A DNA stretch of 64,000 nucleotides from positions 744,001 to 808,000 of the forward strand of contig OZ244902.1 of the NCBI GenBank assembly GCA_965221635.1, in the 5' to 3' direction. The stretch's first letter is position 1; each line of letters begins with the position of its first letter. Below, in pieces: positions 17,010 through 25,385 of the stretch. The notes beneath the pieces were generated by a model. It was given only the letters and a program-made list of their open reading frames with translations. It searched no databases and was not told the DNA's origin. The translations under genes and the position numbers were made by a program. This DNA is from JAAXHB01 sp965221635 (GTDB lineage Bacteria > Actinomycetota > Acidimicrobiia > Acidimicrobiales > Aldehydirespiratoraceae).

Positions 17010-18401
17010 ATGAGCGTTGACACCACGTTCATCGAGGCTTACTACTTCTTCACCGTCGCGATCATGTGGTTGCTGCACGTGGGTTTCATGACCTACGAGG
17101 CCGGCGTCAGCCGGCGCAAGAACATCATGTCCACGGCGATGAAGAACATAATGACAATCGCCGTGGTAACGCCGATGTTCTACTTCTTCGGCTGGTGGGT
17201 GTACTTCTGCATGGAGGAAGGCTTGAAGTTCACCGGCGACACCACCGGAGGTGGCAAGGCCGGAGCGGACGCCTACTTCTGTGGTGACGGTTACGCCTTG
17301 CCGTGGAACGGCTCGATGGGGCCAAACCTGGGCGACAACATCACCGGCGTGTTCTGGGCCGCGTTCGTGTTGTTCTCCTGGACCACGGGCTCGATCATGT
17401 CCGGCGCCGTCATCGAGCGCATCCGCATCTCGGCCTACCTGTGGCTGACCGCCCTGATGGGTGGTCTGGTCTGGGTGGTGGCCGCAGCTTGGGGATGGAG
17501 CTACGGCGGCTGGCTGACCACGCATTTCGGCTACCACGACTTCGCCGCGTCCGGTGTGGTTCACGGCATCTCGGGCATTTTTGCCTTGGGAGTGCTGTTC
17601 CACCTTGGGCCACGCATAGGGAGGTATGACAGCAACGGAGGTGTTCGGGCATTCAGGCCCCACAACCTTCACCTCACGCTTATGGGGCTGATGATCATCT
17701 TCACCGGCTTCTACGCGTTCTACGCGGCCTGCCTGGCCGTCACCACAGACACGGTTCCCGGTTGGGCCAACATCTACTTCAGCCCGGCCACTCTGTCGGC
17801 CATCACGCTCACCATCACGATGGGCTTCGCCGGTGGCTTCGGCGGTGGTTACATCTTCTCGCGCGGCGACCCGTTCTGGACCCTCTCCGGTGGTCTTGCC
17901 GGTGTGGTCACGGTGTCCGCGGGCGCCGACATTTACCACCCGTCGCTGGTGATCCTGCTTTCGTTCTTCGCTGCGGGCATCGCCTACCACTGCGCCAACT
18001 GGCTGGAGCGCAAGGCTCGCATCGACGATGCGGTCGGCGCGGTCACGGTGCACGGCATCATGGGCTTCATCGGCGTGATGTGTGTTGGCGTGTTCGCCGC
18101 CGGCTTCCCCACGGGTGTGAACCTGGTGGAAACCAGCATCCTGGGCCAGTTGGTGGGCACCACTGCACTTGTGCCGCTGGCGTTCTTCACCGGCTACATC
18201 GGAGCTTGGATCCTCAAGAAGCTCAACTTGCTGCGGGTGCCGCCCGAAGTGGAAGTGGAGGGCCTCGACATGGCCGAGTTCGAAACGGACTTCTTCCCCG
18301 AGTTTGGAAGGGCCGAGGAGACGATCGTTCAAGCCGACGGCACCGTCGAGAGTGCGGACGCCACGCTGCGTTCGGCTTACGCGGCGGTCAAGAGCGGCTA
18401 G
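17010..18401 (+). CDS. amt: ammonium transporter (Amt/Rh family)
   Basis: 463 residues with about eleven hydrophobic helices and no obvious cleaved signal peptide. The two pore histidines lie in SGVVHGISGIFA (about residue 184) and AVTVHGIMGFIG (about residue 346). Other landmarks are AAFVLFSWTTGSIMSGAVIER and LAGVVTVSAGADIYHPS. The protein conducts ammonium or ammonia across the cytoplasmic membrane. The N terminus is unusual: it carries MTYEAGVSRRKN directly after the first helix. The cytoplasmic tail is acidic. GGGGGTGA precedes the ATG. No glnK/PII gene is adjacent; instead three very small membrane proteins follow on the same strand and end at a shared hairpin. Confidence 0.92.
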   Translation: MSVDTTFIEAYYFFTVAIMWLLHVGFMTYEAGVSRRKNIMSTAMKNIMTIAVVTPMFYFFGWWVYFCMEEGLKFTGDTTGGGKAGADAYFCGDGYALPWNGSMGPNLGDNITGVFWAAFVLFSWTTGSIMSGAVIERIRISAYLWLTALMGGLVWVVAAAWGWSYGGWLTTHFGYHDFAASGVVHGISGIFALGVLFHLGPRIGRYDSNGGVRAFRPHNLHLTLMGLMIIFTGFYAFYAACLAVTTDTVPGWANIYFSPATLSAITLTITMGFAGGFGGGYIFSRGDPFWTLSGGLAGVVTVSAGADIYHPSLVILLSFFAAGIAYHCANWLERKARIDDAVGAVTVHGIMGFIGVMCVGVFAAGFPTGVNLVETSILGQLVGTTALVPLAFFTGYIGAWILKKLNLLRVPPEVEVEGLDMAEFETDFFPEFGRAEETIVQADGTVESADATLRSAYAAVKSG

Positions 18402-18410
18402 CACGGCTCG

Positions 18411-18590
18411 ATGTCCGGTTCCTGGATCCAGTTCATCGGCGCGGTTGCGCTCATGTACGCGGTGGTTGCCTCCGCGGGCATTTGGGCTCAGCGTCGCCGC
18501 AAGCAACTCAGGAGCCAGGCCGACCAGCAAAAAACGCCGGGTGCCGCGCAGCGGCGCCCGAGTCCAATCTCTAGAACCAGGAGGAACTAG
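18411..18590 (+). CDS. 59-residue membrane protein downstream of amt
   Basis: ATG 18411 opens a 59-codon frame ending in TAG that directly abuts the ATG of the next gene. It has one helix (FIGAVALMYAVVASAGIWA), a very basic stretch (RRRKQLR) and a polar tail. The Shine-Dalgarno AGGAGG of the next gene lies inside its last codons, so the two are probably translated in sequence. It lies 9 bp after amt. Function unknown; a subunit or regulator of the transporter is possible. Confidence 0.55.
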   Translation: MSGSWIQFIGAVALMYAVVASAGIWAQRRRKQLRSQADQQKTPGAAQRRPSPISRTRRN

Positions 18591-18812
18591 ATGAATACCT
18601 TTCCCTACGACAGTTGGGAGGCAGCCCTAGCGGATGCCGACGGCACCACGGGATATTTCACCTGGGGCACTGGCGACAATCTCGCCTCTGTGATCCTTGT
18701 GATTCTCGCCCTGTTGGTGTCGCTGATCATGATGATCCAAATCACCAGGCGTGAGAACGCCACCCTCAACGAGGCCGCCGAGCGCCTCGAGGAAAAGTAC
18801 CAGGGAGGCTGA
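18591..18812 (+). CDS. 73-residue membrane protein of the amt operon
   Basis: It has an N-terminal acidic/aromatic segment (YDSWEAALADADGTTGYFTW), one strong helix (LASVILVILALLVSLIMMIQI) and a charged C-terminal helix (RENATLNEAAERLEEKY). The AGGAGG five to six bases before the ATG is the best ribosome-binding site in this cluster, so production may be high. No family recognised. Confidence 0.68.
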   Translation: MNTFPYDSWEAALADADGTTGYFTWGTGDNLASVILVILALLVSLIMMIQITRRENATLNEAAERLEEKYQGG

Positions 18813-18813
18813 C

Positions 18814-18939
18814 ATGGCAGGAAAGCAAATTTCCTTTGAGGGCAAGACAGGCCACGACAAGGGCTTCGAGCGGGCCTGCGTGGTGATCTGCCTGGCCTGC
18901 ATCGTCTTCACGATCATCTGCATTCAAGTCGTCGGCTGA
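18814..18939 (+). CDS. 41-residue membrane protein of the amt operon
   Basis: ATG 18814 begins one base after the preceding stop, with GGGAGG at the right distance. A short charged N terminus (KTGHDKGFERA) is followed by a single Cys-containing helix (VVICLACIVFTIICIQVV) that runs to the C terminus. Function unknown. The three consecutive mini-proteins share one-helix architecture but no evident sequence similarity. Confidence 0.62.
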   Translation: MAGKQISFEGKTGHDKGFERACVVICLACIVFTIICIQVVG

Positions 18940-18965
18940 CACTTGTTGCACTAACAGTGGTGTGG

Positions 18966-19009
18966 CAGGTGCCGCGCTCCCGCCTTCAGCGTTAGGGGCG
19001 CGGCACCTG
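18966..19009 (+). terminator. strong hairpin at end of amt operon
   Basis: CAGGTGCCGCGC (18966-18977) and GCGCGGCACCTG (18998-19009) are perfect 12-bp inverted arms around a 20-nt loop, 27 bp after the last stop. There is no T tract. An actinobacterial-type intrinsic terminator is the likeliest reading. Confidence 0.7.
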
Positions 19010-19054
19010 TCGCCATCCTCCGGCGGCCCATCTGCCGGTAGCACCATCGCCGGG

Positions 19055-19060
19055 TAGCAT
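19055..19060 (+). promoter_or_regulatory. putative leaderless -10 box
   Basis: TAGCAT with a 7-nt spacer to ATG 19068; no Shine-Dalgarno sequence. Confidence 0.45.
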
Positions 19061-19067
19061 CGAGGCG

Positions 19068-19454
19068 ATGTTCAGTCGCAGACGCGCGGCTCAAGCGGCC
19101 ATGCTCGTGGCCGCTGTCGGCATATTCCTGCCGTGGCAGTCCGGTGTGGGTGACGATGCGGTCACCGCTGCGGGCAACCAGTTGAGCGAGGGCCGTGTCG
19201 GCCTGATCGTGGCGCTGGCCACGGTGATGCTCGTGCAGTTCGGTTGGCGCCCTGCGTGGATCGGCGCCGGATTCGTAACCGTGGTGAGCGGGCGCATCCT
19301 GTTGGACGCCGCCGGTTCGGAAATTCTCAGCACCGGCGCGGGAGTGTGGGTGAGCACGCTCTCGGCACTGGTGGCCGTGGCGCTTTTGGTGTGGGACATG
19401 TTTGCAGGCGTGTCCGCCACAGCCCGCCGCGGCGACCTCACCGGTTCCGGTTAG
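19068..19454 (+). CDS. small integral membrane protein
   Basis: 128 residues with about four hydrophobic segments (AAMLVAAVGIFLPW, VGLIVALATVMLVQFG, IGAGFVTVVSGRILL, VSTLSALVAVALLVWDMFAG). No family recognised. It ends 12 bp before the DUF1989-GcvT gene and may be cotranscribed with it. Start assigned from the TAGCAT-N7-ATG arrangement. Confidence 0.6.
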   Translation: MFSRRRAAQAAMLVAAVGIFLPWQSGVGDDAVTAAGNQLSEGRVGLIVALATVMLVQFGWRPAWIGAGFVTVVSGRILLDAAGSEILSTGAGVWVSTLSALVAVALLVWDMFAGVSATARRGDLTGSG

Positions 19455-19466
19455 GGGAACTCACCG

Positions 19467-22031
19467 ATGGCGGTTGTCGCCGTCGCTTCAAGTCAGGCCG
19501 CCGCGCTCTCTCCCGCCGTGGCGCCCCGGGTGTTGTTGCCGGGGGTGATGTCGCTCGGCAACGGGGTGGAGCGCTACAGGGTGGTTGGTGGTGGGGCCAC
19601 GGTGCTGGGATTGCACGCCGGCGACGAACTTGAAGTGGTGGACCCTCAGGGCTGCCAACAATGCGAAGTCGTCGCATTCGATTCCGGCGGTGTGTGCGTG
19701 CCCGACCTGCTGGCCCCGATCGATGCTCTGTCTTCGCGACGGGCAAGCGACAACACGCCCTCCGATGGCCCAAGCGCCAGCGAGGCAGGCCTGAGTGGCC
19801 GAGCCGCCACGGACGCCGCCGCCGCGAGGCCCGTCCCGTCACATTCGACCGGCACCCGCGACGCCGCTCTGCGCGGGAGAGCGGCCATTGCTTCAGCAGG
19901 CGACGCCGCAGCAGTCTCGGTGTTGTCGGCGCCGGTGGTTGACGCCCGGCGGATGCGTGCCGGTTTGGCGCGCCAGGGCATCACGCGGGCTTCGCTGCAA
20001 GGTGCGGCCGCCCGGCGACTCCTCGAACCCGATCACGGCCCAGGTGCCCGCGCGTGTTTGGTGGCCCACGAGGAGGCAACTGTGGCGGTTGTGGCCCCAG
20101 GGTCGCCCATGGAGGCTCATCGCCAGGATCCGCCCACCGATTTGATCGTGTTCGTTCACCGCGGCAACCCACCCCAGCGTGGCGCTCCGCCGCTGCTGCC
20201 GGTGCCGTTGGCCGACCCGACCCAGGAGTTCATCGTGGATCGCAGCACCGCGGCCACTTACGAGGTGGCCAAGGGTGACTTCTTCCAGGTGATCGACGTT
20301 GAGGGCCGCCAGTGCTCGGACTTTCAGTGTTTCGCCGTGGCCGACCTGGACGCCGGTTTGGAGTTGTGCCTCGACGCCACCGTCACCCGCACTCTCATGG
20401 GCGCCGCCTGCCCCACTCCGGGGCTGTACTCGAAGTTCTACAACGCACGAATGCGCCCGCTTGCCGAGGTGATCCAGGACACCGTTGGCCGTCACGACAC
20501 GTTCAACACGGCTTGTTCGGCCCGGTACTACGAGGAGATGGGCTACCCGGGGCATGTGAACTGCACCGACAACATCAACCAGCAGTTGGCGCCTTATGGC
20601 GTGGCCTCCCGCCGTGGCTGGGAGGCGATCAACTTCTACTACAACACCAACCTTGACGCCGCCCACCAGATTTACCTGGACGAGCCGTGGTCGCGGCCCG
20701 GCGATTACGTGCTGTTGCGGGCTTTGGAAGACTTGGTGTGCGTTTCCACTTCCTGCCCAGACGACATCGACGCCGCCAACGGCTGGAACCCCACCGACAT
20801 CGCGGTGCGGGTGTACCCGTCGGCGAACCTGTTCAAGAAAGCCACGGCGTTTCGCATGACCACCGACTCCGAAGCCGAACTCACCAAGGAAACAGGGTTT
20901 CATCCCCGCACGTCGCAGCTAACCCGCAGCTTCGGCGAGTACAACGGCTACTGGCTTGCCGATTCGTACACCGCTCACGGCGCCACCGAGGAGTACTGGG
21001 CGTGCCGCCAGGCCGCGGCGGCGATCGACCTTTCGCCGTTGCGCAAGTACGAGGTGACCGGCCCCGACGCCGAGTTGTTGCTGCAAACCTGCCTCACCCG
21101 CAACATCCGCAAGCTGGCGGTTGGGGCTGTGGTGTACACCGCCATGTGCCACGACACGGGTGGCATGATCGACGACGGAACCGTGTTTCGCCTGGGGCAG
21201 CACAACTTCCGCTGGATCGGCGGCAGTGACCACAGCGGTCTGTGGCTTCGTGAGCAAGCCGAGGCGCGTGGCTTGCGGGCGTGGGTGCGGCGCTCCACTG
21301 AGCAGCTTCACAACCTGCAGGTGCAGGGCCCCAACAGCCGCCGCATCCTTCAGCAGGTGGTGTGGACTCGGCCCGATCAGCCCACGATGGCCGAGATGGG
21401 CTGGTTCCGTTTCGCCGTGGCTCGCCTTGGTGGCCCCGACGGGGCGGCGCTGGTGGTGTCACGCACGGGGTACACCGGCGAGCTGGGCTACGAGGTGTTC
21501 TGCCATCCCAACGACGCGCCGCAGGTGTGGGACGCATTCTTCGAGGCCGGCGCCACCGAAGGTCTGAAACCGATGGGCCTCGCCGCGCTGGACATGTTGC
21601 GAATAGAGGCCGGGCTCGTGTTCGCAGGCGCTGAGTTCTGCGACCAGACCGACCCTTACGAAGCCGGAATCGGTTTCACGGTGGCCCTCAAGACCAAGCC
21701 CGACGACTTCATCGGCAGGCAAGCCCTGGAGGCCCGCCGCGACAACCCGCAGCGTCGCCTGGTGGGCCTGGAGCTGGTGGGCAACGAACCCGCCTCCCAC
21801 GGAGACGGCGTGTACGTGGGCCGCCTCCAAGTCGGGGTGATCACCAGCGCCACAATCTCGCCAATCCTGCAATCCAACATCGCCCTGTGCCGAATGGCAG
21901 TTCAACACGCCGAAGCAGGCACAGAAGTGCAGGTGGGCAAACTGGACGGCCACCAAAAGCGCCTGGAAGCCAAAGTAGTCCCCTTCCCCTTCTACGACCC
22001 CGAGAAAAAGAGAGTCCGCGACCTCCCCTAA
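19467..22031 (+). CDS. DUF1989-GcvT fusion protein (aminomethyltransferase-like)
   Basis: 854 residues. Residues about 267-455 form a DUF1989/urea-carboxylase-associated domain (GDFFQVIDVEGRQCSDFQCF, KFYNARMRPLAEV, HVNCTDNINQQLAPYG). Residues about 490-840 form a GcvT/aminomethyltransferase domain (AAIDLSPLRKYEVTGPDAE, RTGYTGELGYEVF, GLAALDMLRIEAGLVF), a fold that binds tetrahydrofolate and takes C1 units from amines such as glycine or methylated amines. The first 250 residues contain a second, degenerate copy of the DUF1989 start (AGDELEVVDPQGCQQCEVVAF) separated by a low-complexity Ala/Ser/Arg stretch. Substrate unknown. tmm nearby makes methylated amines attractive, but that is inference. 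Confidence 0.82.
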   Translation: MAVVAVASSQAAALSPAVAPRVLLPGVMSLGNGVERYRVVGGGATVLGLHAGDELEVVDPQGCQQCEVVAFDSGGVCVPDLLAPIDALSSRRASDNTPSDGPSASEAGLSGRAATDAAAARPVPSHSTGTRDAALRGRAAIASAGDAAAVSVLSAPVVDARRMRAGLARQGITRASLQGAAARRLLEPDHGPGARACLVAHEEATVAVVAPGSPMEAHRQDPPTDLIVFVHRGNPPQRGAPPLLPVPLADPTQEFIVDRSTAATYEVAKGDFFQVIDVEGRQCSDFQCFAVADLDAGLELCLDATVTRTLMGAACPTPGLYSKFYNARMRPLAEVIQDTVGRHDTFNTACSARYYEEMGYPGHVNCTDNINQQLAPYGVASRRGWEAINFYYNTNLDAAHQIYLDEPWSRPGDYVLLRALEDLVCVSTSCPDDIDAANGWNPTDIAVRVYPSANLFKKATAFRMTTDSEAELTKETGFHPRTSQLTRSFGEYNGYWLADSYTAHGATEEYWACRQAAAAIDLSPLRKYEVTGPDAELLLQTCLTRNIRKLAVGAVVYTAMCHDTGGMIDDGTVFRLGQHNFRWIGGSDHSGLWLREQAEARGLRAWVRRSTEQLHNLQVQGPNSRRILQQVVWTRPDQPTMAEMGWFRFAVARLGGPDGAALVVSRTGYTGELGYEVFCHPNDAPQVWDAFFEAGATEGLKPMGLAALDMLRIEAGLVFAGAEFCDQTDPYEAGIGFTVALKTKPDDFIGRQALEARRDNPQRRLVGLELVGNEPASHGDGVYVGRLQVGVITSATISPILQSNIALCRMAVQHAEAGTEVQVGKLDGHQKRLEAKVVPFPFYDPEKKRVRDLP

Positions 22032-22042
22032 CCCCCGCAGGC

Positions 22043-22990
22043 CTAGCGGGAGGCTGCGGCGGCTATTGCGTTGGCGGTGTTTACTACGTTTTGGGCCATT
22101 CGGGCCGAGGCGGCGTCTATTAGGCGGCCGTCGAGTTGGGCGGCGCCGAGTCCGGCTGCTTCGGCGGCGGCCATGGCTTCAAGCATTCGGCGTGCCTGGG
22201 CCACCTCTTCGGCTGGTGGGCTGAACACCTCGTTGGCCATCTCCACTTGCGATGGGTGGATCGCCCACTTGCCCTCGTAGCCAAGCGCCGCGGCGCGCCG
22301 CGCCGATGCCATGAAATTGTCCGGGTCGCCGAAGTCACCGTAGGGGCCGTCGATGGCGCGCAACCCGTTGGCGCGGCATGCCACCACCAGCCGCGACAGC
22401 GCGAAGTGCCACTGGTCGCCGGGATAGTCCGGGTTGAGCCCGCCAATGGTGATGGTGCGAGCCCGCAGCGACGCCGCGTAGTCGGCCACCCCGAAGTGCA
22501 TCGCCTCCAGCCTCGGGCTCGACCCGGCGATGGCTTCCACGTTGGCCATTCCCAGGGCGGTTTCGATCAGCGCCTCGATGCCGATGCGGTGCGTGAACCC
22601 CATGGCCGCCTCGATCTGGGTGAGCAGCGCGTCCACCATGTACACGTCTGAGGGCACCCCGGTCTTGGGGATCAGGATCGTGTCCAGGTGCGCCCCGGCC
22701 TGCTCCACCACGTCCACCACGTCTCGGTACATGTAGTGCGTGTCCAACCCGTTGATCCGAACCGAAATGGTCTTCCCGGCACCCCGCCAGTCGATGTCCC
22801 GAAGCGCCTCGATCACGTTGCCCCGAGCCGACACCTTCTCATCGGGCGCAACCGCGTCCTCCAAGTCCAAGAACACGTAGTCCGCCGGCCCAGCAGCCGC
22901 CTTCTCAAAGAACACCGGCCGAGACCCAGGCACCGCCAACTCACTGCGATGCAACCGCTCCACAGCCGACCCAACCCGAAAATGACTCAC
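22043..22990 (-). CDS. HpcH/HpaI-family CoA lyase, malyl-CoA lyase-like
   Basis: About 315 residues. Family landmarks are ELAVPGSRPVFFEKAA, the Mg-binding DYVFLDLEDAVAPDEK, VRINGLDTHYMYRDV, ILIPKTGVPSDVY, ALIETALGMANVEAIA and GVADYAASLRART, with KWAIHPSQVEMANE near the end. The last motifs are characteristic of L-malyl-CoA/beta-methylmalyl-CoA lyases rather than citrate lyase. The predicted reaction is reversible cleavage of a 3-hydroxyacyl-CoA into acetyl- or propionyl-CoA and glyoxylate. GTG 22990 is preferred over TTG 22996 because TAGACT lies 6 nt upstream. Its 3' end faces the GcvT fusion across 11 bp. Confidence 0.85.
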   Translation of the reverse strand: MSHFRVGSAVERLHRSELAVPGSRPVFFEKAAAGPADYVFLDLEDAVAPDEKVSARGNVIEALRDIDWRGAGKTISVRINGLDTHYMYRDVVDVVEQAGAHLDTILIPKTGVPSDVYMVDALLTQIEAAMGFTHRIGIEALIETALGMANVEAIAGSSPRLEAMHFGVADYAASLRARTITIGGLNPDYPGDQWHFALSRLVVACRANGLRAIDGPYGDFGDPDNFMASARRAAALGYEGKWAIHPSQVEMANEVFSPPAEEVAQARRMLEAMAAAEAAGLGAAQLDGRLIDAASARMAQNVVNTANAIAAAASR

Positions 22991-22996
22991 CCCCAA

Positions 22997-23002
22997 AGTC
23001 TA
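22997..23002 (-). promoter_or_regulatory. putative leaderless -10 box of CoA lyase
   Basis: TAGACT on the minus strand with a 6-nt spacer to GTG 22990. Confidence 0.5.
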
Positions 23003-23050
23003 GAACCCCACCACCCGAACGACCCCCCACAACAACCCACGAGCATCCCC

Positions 23051-23079
23051 TTGACACGCCATCATCGGCAGGGTAGGGT
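23051..23079 (+). promoter_or_regulatory. strong sigma70-type promoter
   Basis: TTGACA (23051-23056), a 17-bp spacer and TAGGGT (23074-23079). It is a perfect -35 and a good -10, about 90 bp upstream of a small gene that has its own Shine-Dalgarno sequence. Confidence 0.7.
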
Positions 23080-23173
23080 CACTATCCAGGCAGATCACGG
23101 GTGATGTGCACCACCCAAGAGTGAGGAAGGCTGAGCCAGAGGTCACACCAACACACAACAAAGGAGACAAGGA

Positions 23174-23386
23174 ATGGCTGCTACATGCACACAATGGCGT
23201 GATGATCCCATCAAGAATCTCGTCGCCGCCCTGGCCATTCCGAGTTTCCTGCAAGGCTCCATCTTGGAGATCCTGGCTCGCACCAGTGGTTTGTCAAGCG
23301 GCCGGAAGGACTGGAAGCGGATGCTATTTCCGGTTAGCTTGATTCCATTGTCCATCGCAGCATGTCGCGAGAGGTGCCTCAAATGA
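23174..23386 (+). CDS. small protein of unknown function
   Basis: 70 residues (begins MAATCTQWRDDPIKN), with one moderately hydrophobic segment (LFPVSLIPLSIAACR). AAAGGAGACAAGGA before the ATG is one of the clearest ribosome-binding sites in the window, and the TTGACA-N17-TAGGGT promoter upstream supports expression. GC content (about 55 %) is below that of the neighbours. No family recognised. Its stop overlaps the next start (ATGA). Confidence 0.5.
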   Translation: MAATCTQWRDDPIKNLVAALAIPSFLQGSILEILARTSGLSSGRKDWKRMLFPVSLIPLSIAACRERCLK

Positions 23387-23742
23387 CCACAGCACCTGTA
23401 TCCGGAATTAGGGTGCCGAGGCGCCTCTCGCGTCCGGGGTGGCCTGACGACACAGGGGGCCCAAAGTGGCCTGATGGCAGCAAGATCCGAATCCGCGACG
23501 ACAGAATCACACTGATGCTCGGGATCTTTGCGGGTGGGATTAGTGGAATCTATGCTGCGATCTTTGTCTGGGCTGCCTTGAGCGGATTCCTCGGTCAATG
23601 GCTTGACCTGTGGCCCGCCTTCAGTTTTCCTTTCGTACTGGCGTTGTCCGCCATCACCTTTCGCCAGCGCTACCTGGAAAAAGAAGCACACAAGGCCCAC
23701 AATGCACAACATCTCGTGCCATCAAGCCCGGAGACCACATAG
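23383..23742 (+). CDS. two-helix membrane protein of unknown function
   Basis: 119 residues starting at the ATG of an ATGA overlap with the preceding gene, with GAGAGG upstream. A polar N-terminal region (RPGWPDDTGGPKWPDG) is followed by two helices (ITLMLGIFAGGISGIYAAIF, FSFPFVLALSAITF) and a His/Lys-rich tail. Base composition is again lower in GC than surrounding genes, which suggests that the pair was acquired together. No family recognised. Confidence 0.5.
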   Translation: MTTAPVSGIRVPRRLSRPGWPDDTGGPKWPDGSKIRIRDDRITLMLGIFAGGISGIYAAIFVWAALSGFLGQWLDLWPAFSFPFVLALSAITFRQRYLEKEAHKAHNAQHLVPSSPETT

Positions 23743-23915
23743 TCCGTCACCCCATCATTTCGTGGAAAGAGCTGCATGGCGGATGCGGGGAGTGGCTGGG
23801 TGAGCGTCAGCGGGGCAGTGCTGCGTTGGGGTGGGGGTCGGGGCTGGGTGGGCGCGGGATTTTTTGGGGTGGCAGAATGGGGGGTATTGGCGCCTGACGA
23901 TCTTGGGAGGTTGAC

Positions 23916-25250
23916 ATGACACGGGTGGCTGTTGTTGGAGCGGGGCCTTGCGGGCTGGCGCAGTTGCATGCGTTTGCCAGTGACCGCACCGGGGACGCAG
24001 ACGGGGTGGAGCTTGTGTGCTTCGAGAAGCAGTCCGACTGGGGCGGTCTGTGGAACTACACGTGGCGCACCGGGCTGGACGACAATGGCGAACCGTGCCA
24101 CGGCAGCATGTACCGCTACCTGTGGTCGAACGGCCCCAAGGAGTGCCTGGAGTTCGCCGACTACGGCTTCGAGGAGCACTTCGGCAAGCCGATCGCGTCG
24201 TTCCCTCCCCGTGAGGTGCTTTACGACTACATCGTGGGCCGGGTGACCCGCAGCGGCGTGCGCAACCAGATCCGCTTCAACCATGCCGTGCGACAGGTGA
24301 GCCACACCGACGGCGACGGGTTCACGCTCACCGCGCACGACTACAACACCGACACCACCGTGACCGAGCGCTTTGACTGGGTGGTGGTGGCCACCGGTCA
24401 CTTCTCGATCCCGAACATGCCGCACTACCCCGGTTACGAAACGTTCGGCGGCACGCTGCTGCACGCCCACGACTTTCGTGACGCCGCCCAGTTCGCCAAC
24501 AAGAACGTGCTGGTGATCGGCTCGAGCTACTCGGCGGAGGACATCGCCTCGCAATGCTGGAAGTACGGCGCCGCTTCGGTGGTGTGTACTTCACGCAGCG
24601 GGCCGATGGGGTTCGACTGGCCCGACGGCATCACCGAGAAGCCGATACTCACCCACGTTGAGGGCCGCACGGTGCATTTCGCCGACGGAACGTCCACCGA
24701 GGTGGACGCCATCGTGTCCTGCACCGGTTACAAGCACCACTTCCCGTTCATGGACGACGACTTGCGCCTCACCACCACCAACCGCCTGGCAACGTCGATG
24801 CTGTACCGGGGTGTGGTGTTCCAGCCCAACAACAGGGTGATGTACCTGGGGATGCAAGACCAGTGGTACACGTTCAACATGTTCGACGCTCAGGCGTGGT
24901 ACGCACGAGACGTGATCCTCGGACGCATCACCCTTCCCTCCGCCGAAGCGCAAGCCGCTGAGATTGCCCGACAGCAAGCCATCGAGGACGAGATCACCGA
25001 CGACTACGGCCTGATCGACTACCAAGGCGAATACACCCAGGACCTTGTCGACCAGACCGACTACCCGGACTTCAACACCCCTCTGGTGAGCAAGATGTTC
25101 AAGGACTGGAAGGGCCACAAGAAGAAGTCCATCATCGGCTACCGCGACCACGGCCACACCTCGCCGCTCACCGGCACCGTGGCACCAATCCATCACACCC
25201 CCTGGGATCAAGCCCTCGACGACTCCATGGAGAGCTACCTGAACGTCTGA
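23916..25250 (+). CDS. tmm: trimethylamine monooxygenase (flavin monooxygenase)
   Basis: 444 residues. The N-terminal FAD motif is GAGPCGLAQLHAF. CFEKQSDWGGLWNYTWRTG and MYRYLWSNGPKECLEFADY match the bacterial Tmm group closely. The FMO signature FGGTLLHAHDF and the NADPH site GSSYSAED are intact, as are LGMQDQWYTFNMFDAQAWY and the C-terminal HHTPWDQALDDS. The enzyme oxidises trimethylamine to its N-oxide (and dimethylsulfide to DMSO) using NADPH and O2. GGGAGG precedes the ATG. The recognition rests on recalled sequence of marine Tmm proteins. No TMAO demethylase or TMAO transporter is adjacent, so the product may be kept as an osmolyte or exported. Confidence 0.92.
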   Translation: MTRVAVVGAGPCGLAQLHAFASDRTGDADGVELVCFEKQSDWGGLWNYTWRTGLDDNGEPCHGSMYRYLWSNGPKECLEFADYGFEEHFGKPIASFPPREVLYDYIVGRVTRSGVRNQIRFNHAVRQVSHTDGDGFTLTAHDYNTDTTVTERFDWVVVATGHFSIPNMPHYPGYETFGGTLLHAHDFRDAAQFANKNVLVIGSSYSAEDIASQCWKYGAASVVCTSRSGPMGFDWPDGITEKPILTHVEGRTVHFADGTSTEVDAIVSCTGYKHHFPFMDDDLRLTTTNRLATSMLYRGVVFQPNNRVMYLGMQDQWYTFNMFDAQAWYARDVILGRITLPSAEAQAAEIARQQAIEDEITDDYGLIDYQGEYTQDLVDQTDYPDFNTPLVSKMFKDWKGHKKKSIIGYRDHGHTSPLTGTVAPIHHTPWDQALDDSMESYLNV

Positions 25251-25385
25251 TCCCGGTACCAGCCTGACGACCGACCTGGCAGTGCCTGCCACACCCAAGG
25301 GCCACGAGCAGGTGCGGACAACGGCGATGGCGCAGGTCGAGCTTGTGGCGGGCGGCGGACACACGGCTAGGCACGGGAACTGGTT

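Noticed and set aside
25277..25291. Small perfect hairpin TGGCAG-TGC-CTGCCA after tmm
   Set aside because: A 6-bp stem without a T tract is too weak in GC-rich DNA to call a terminator.
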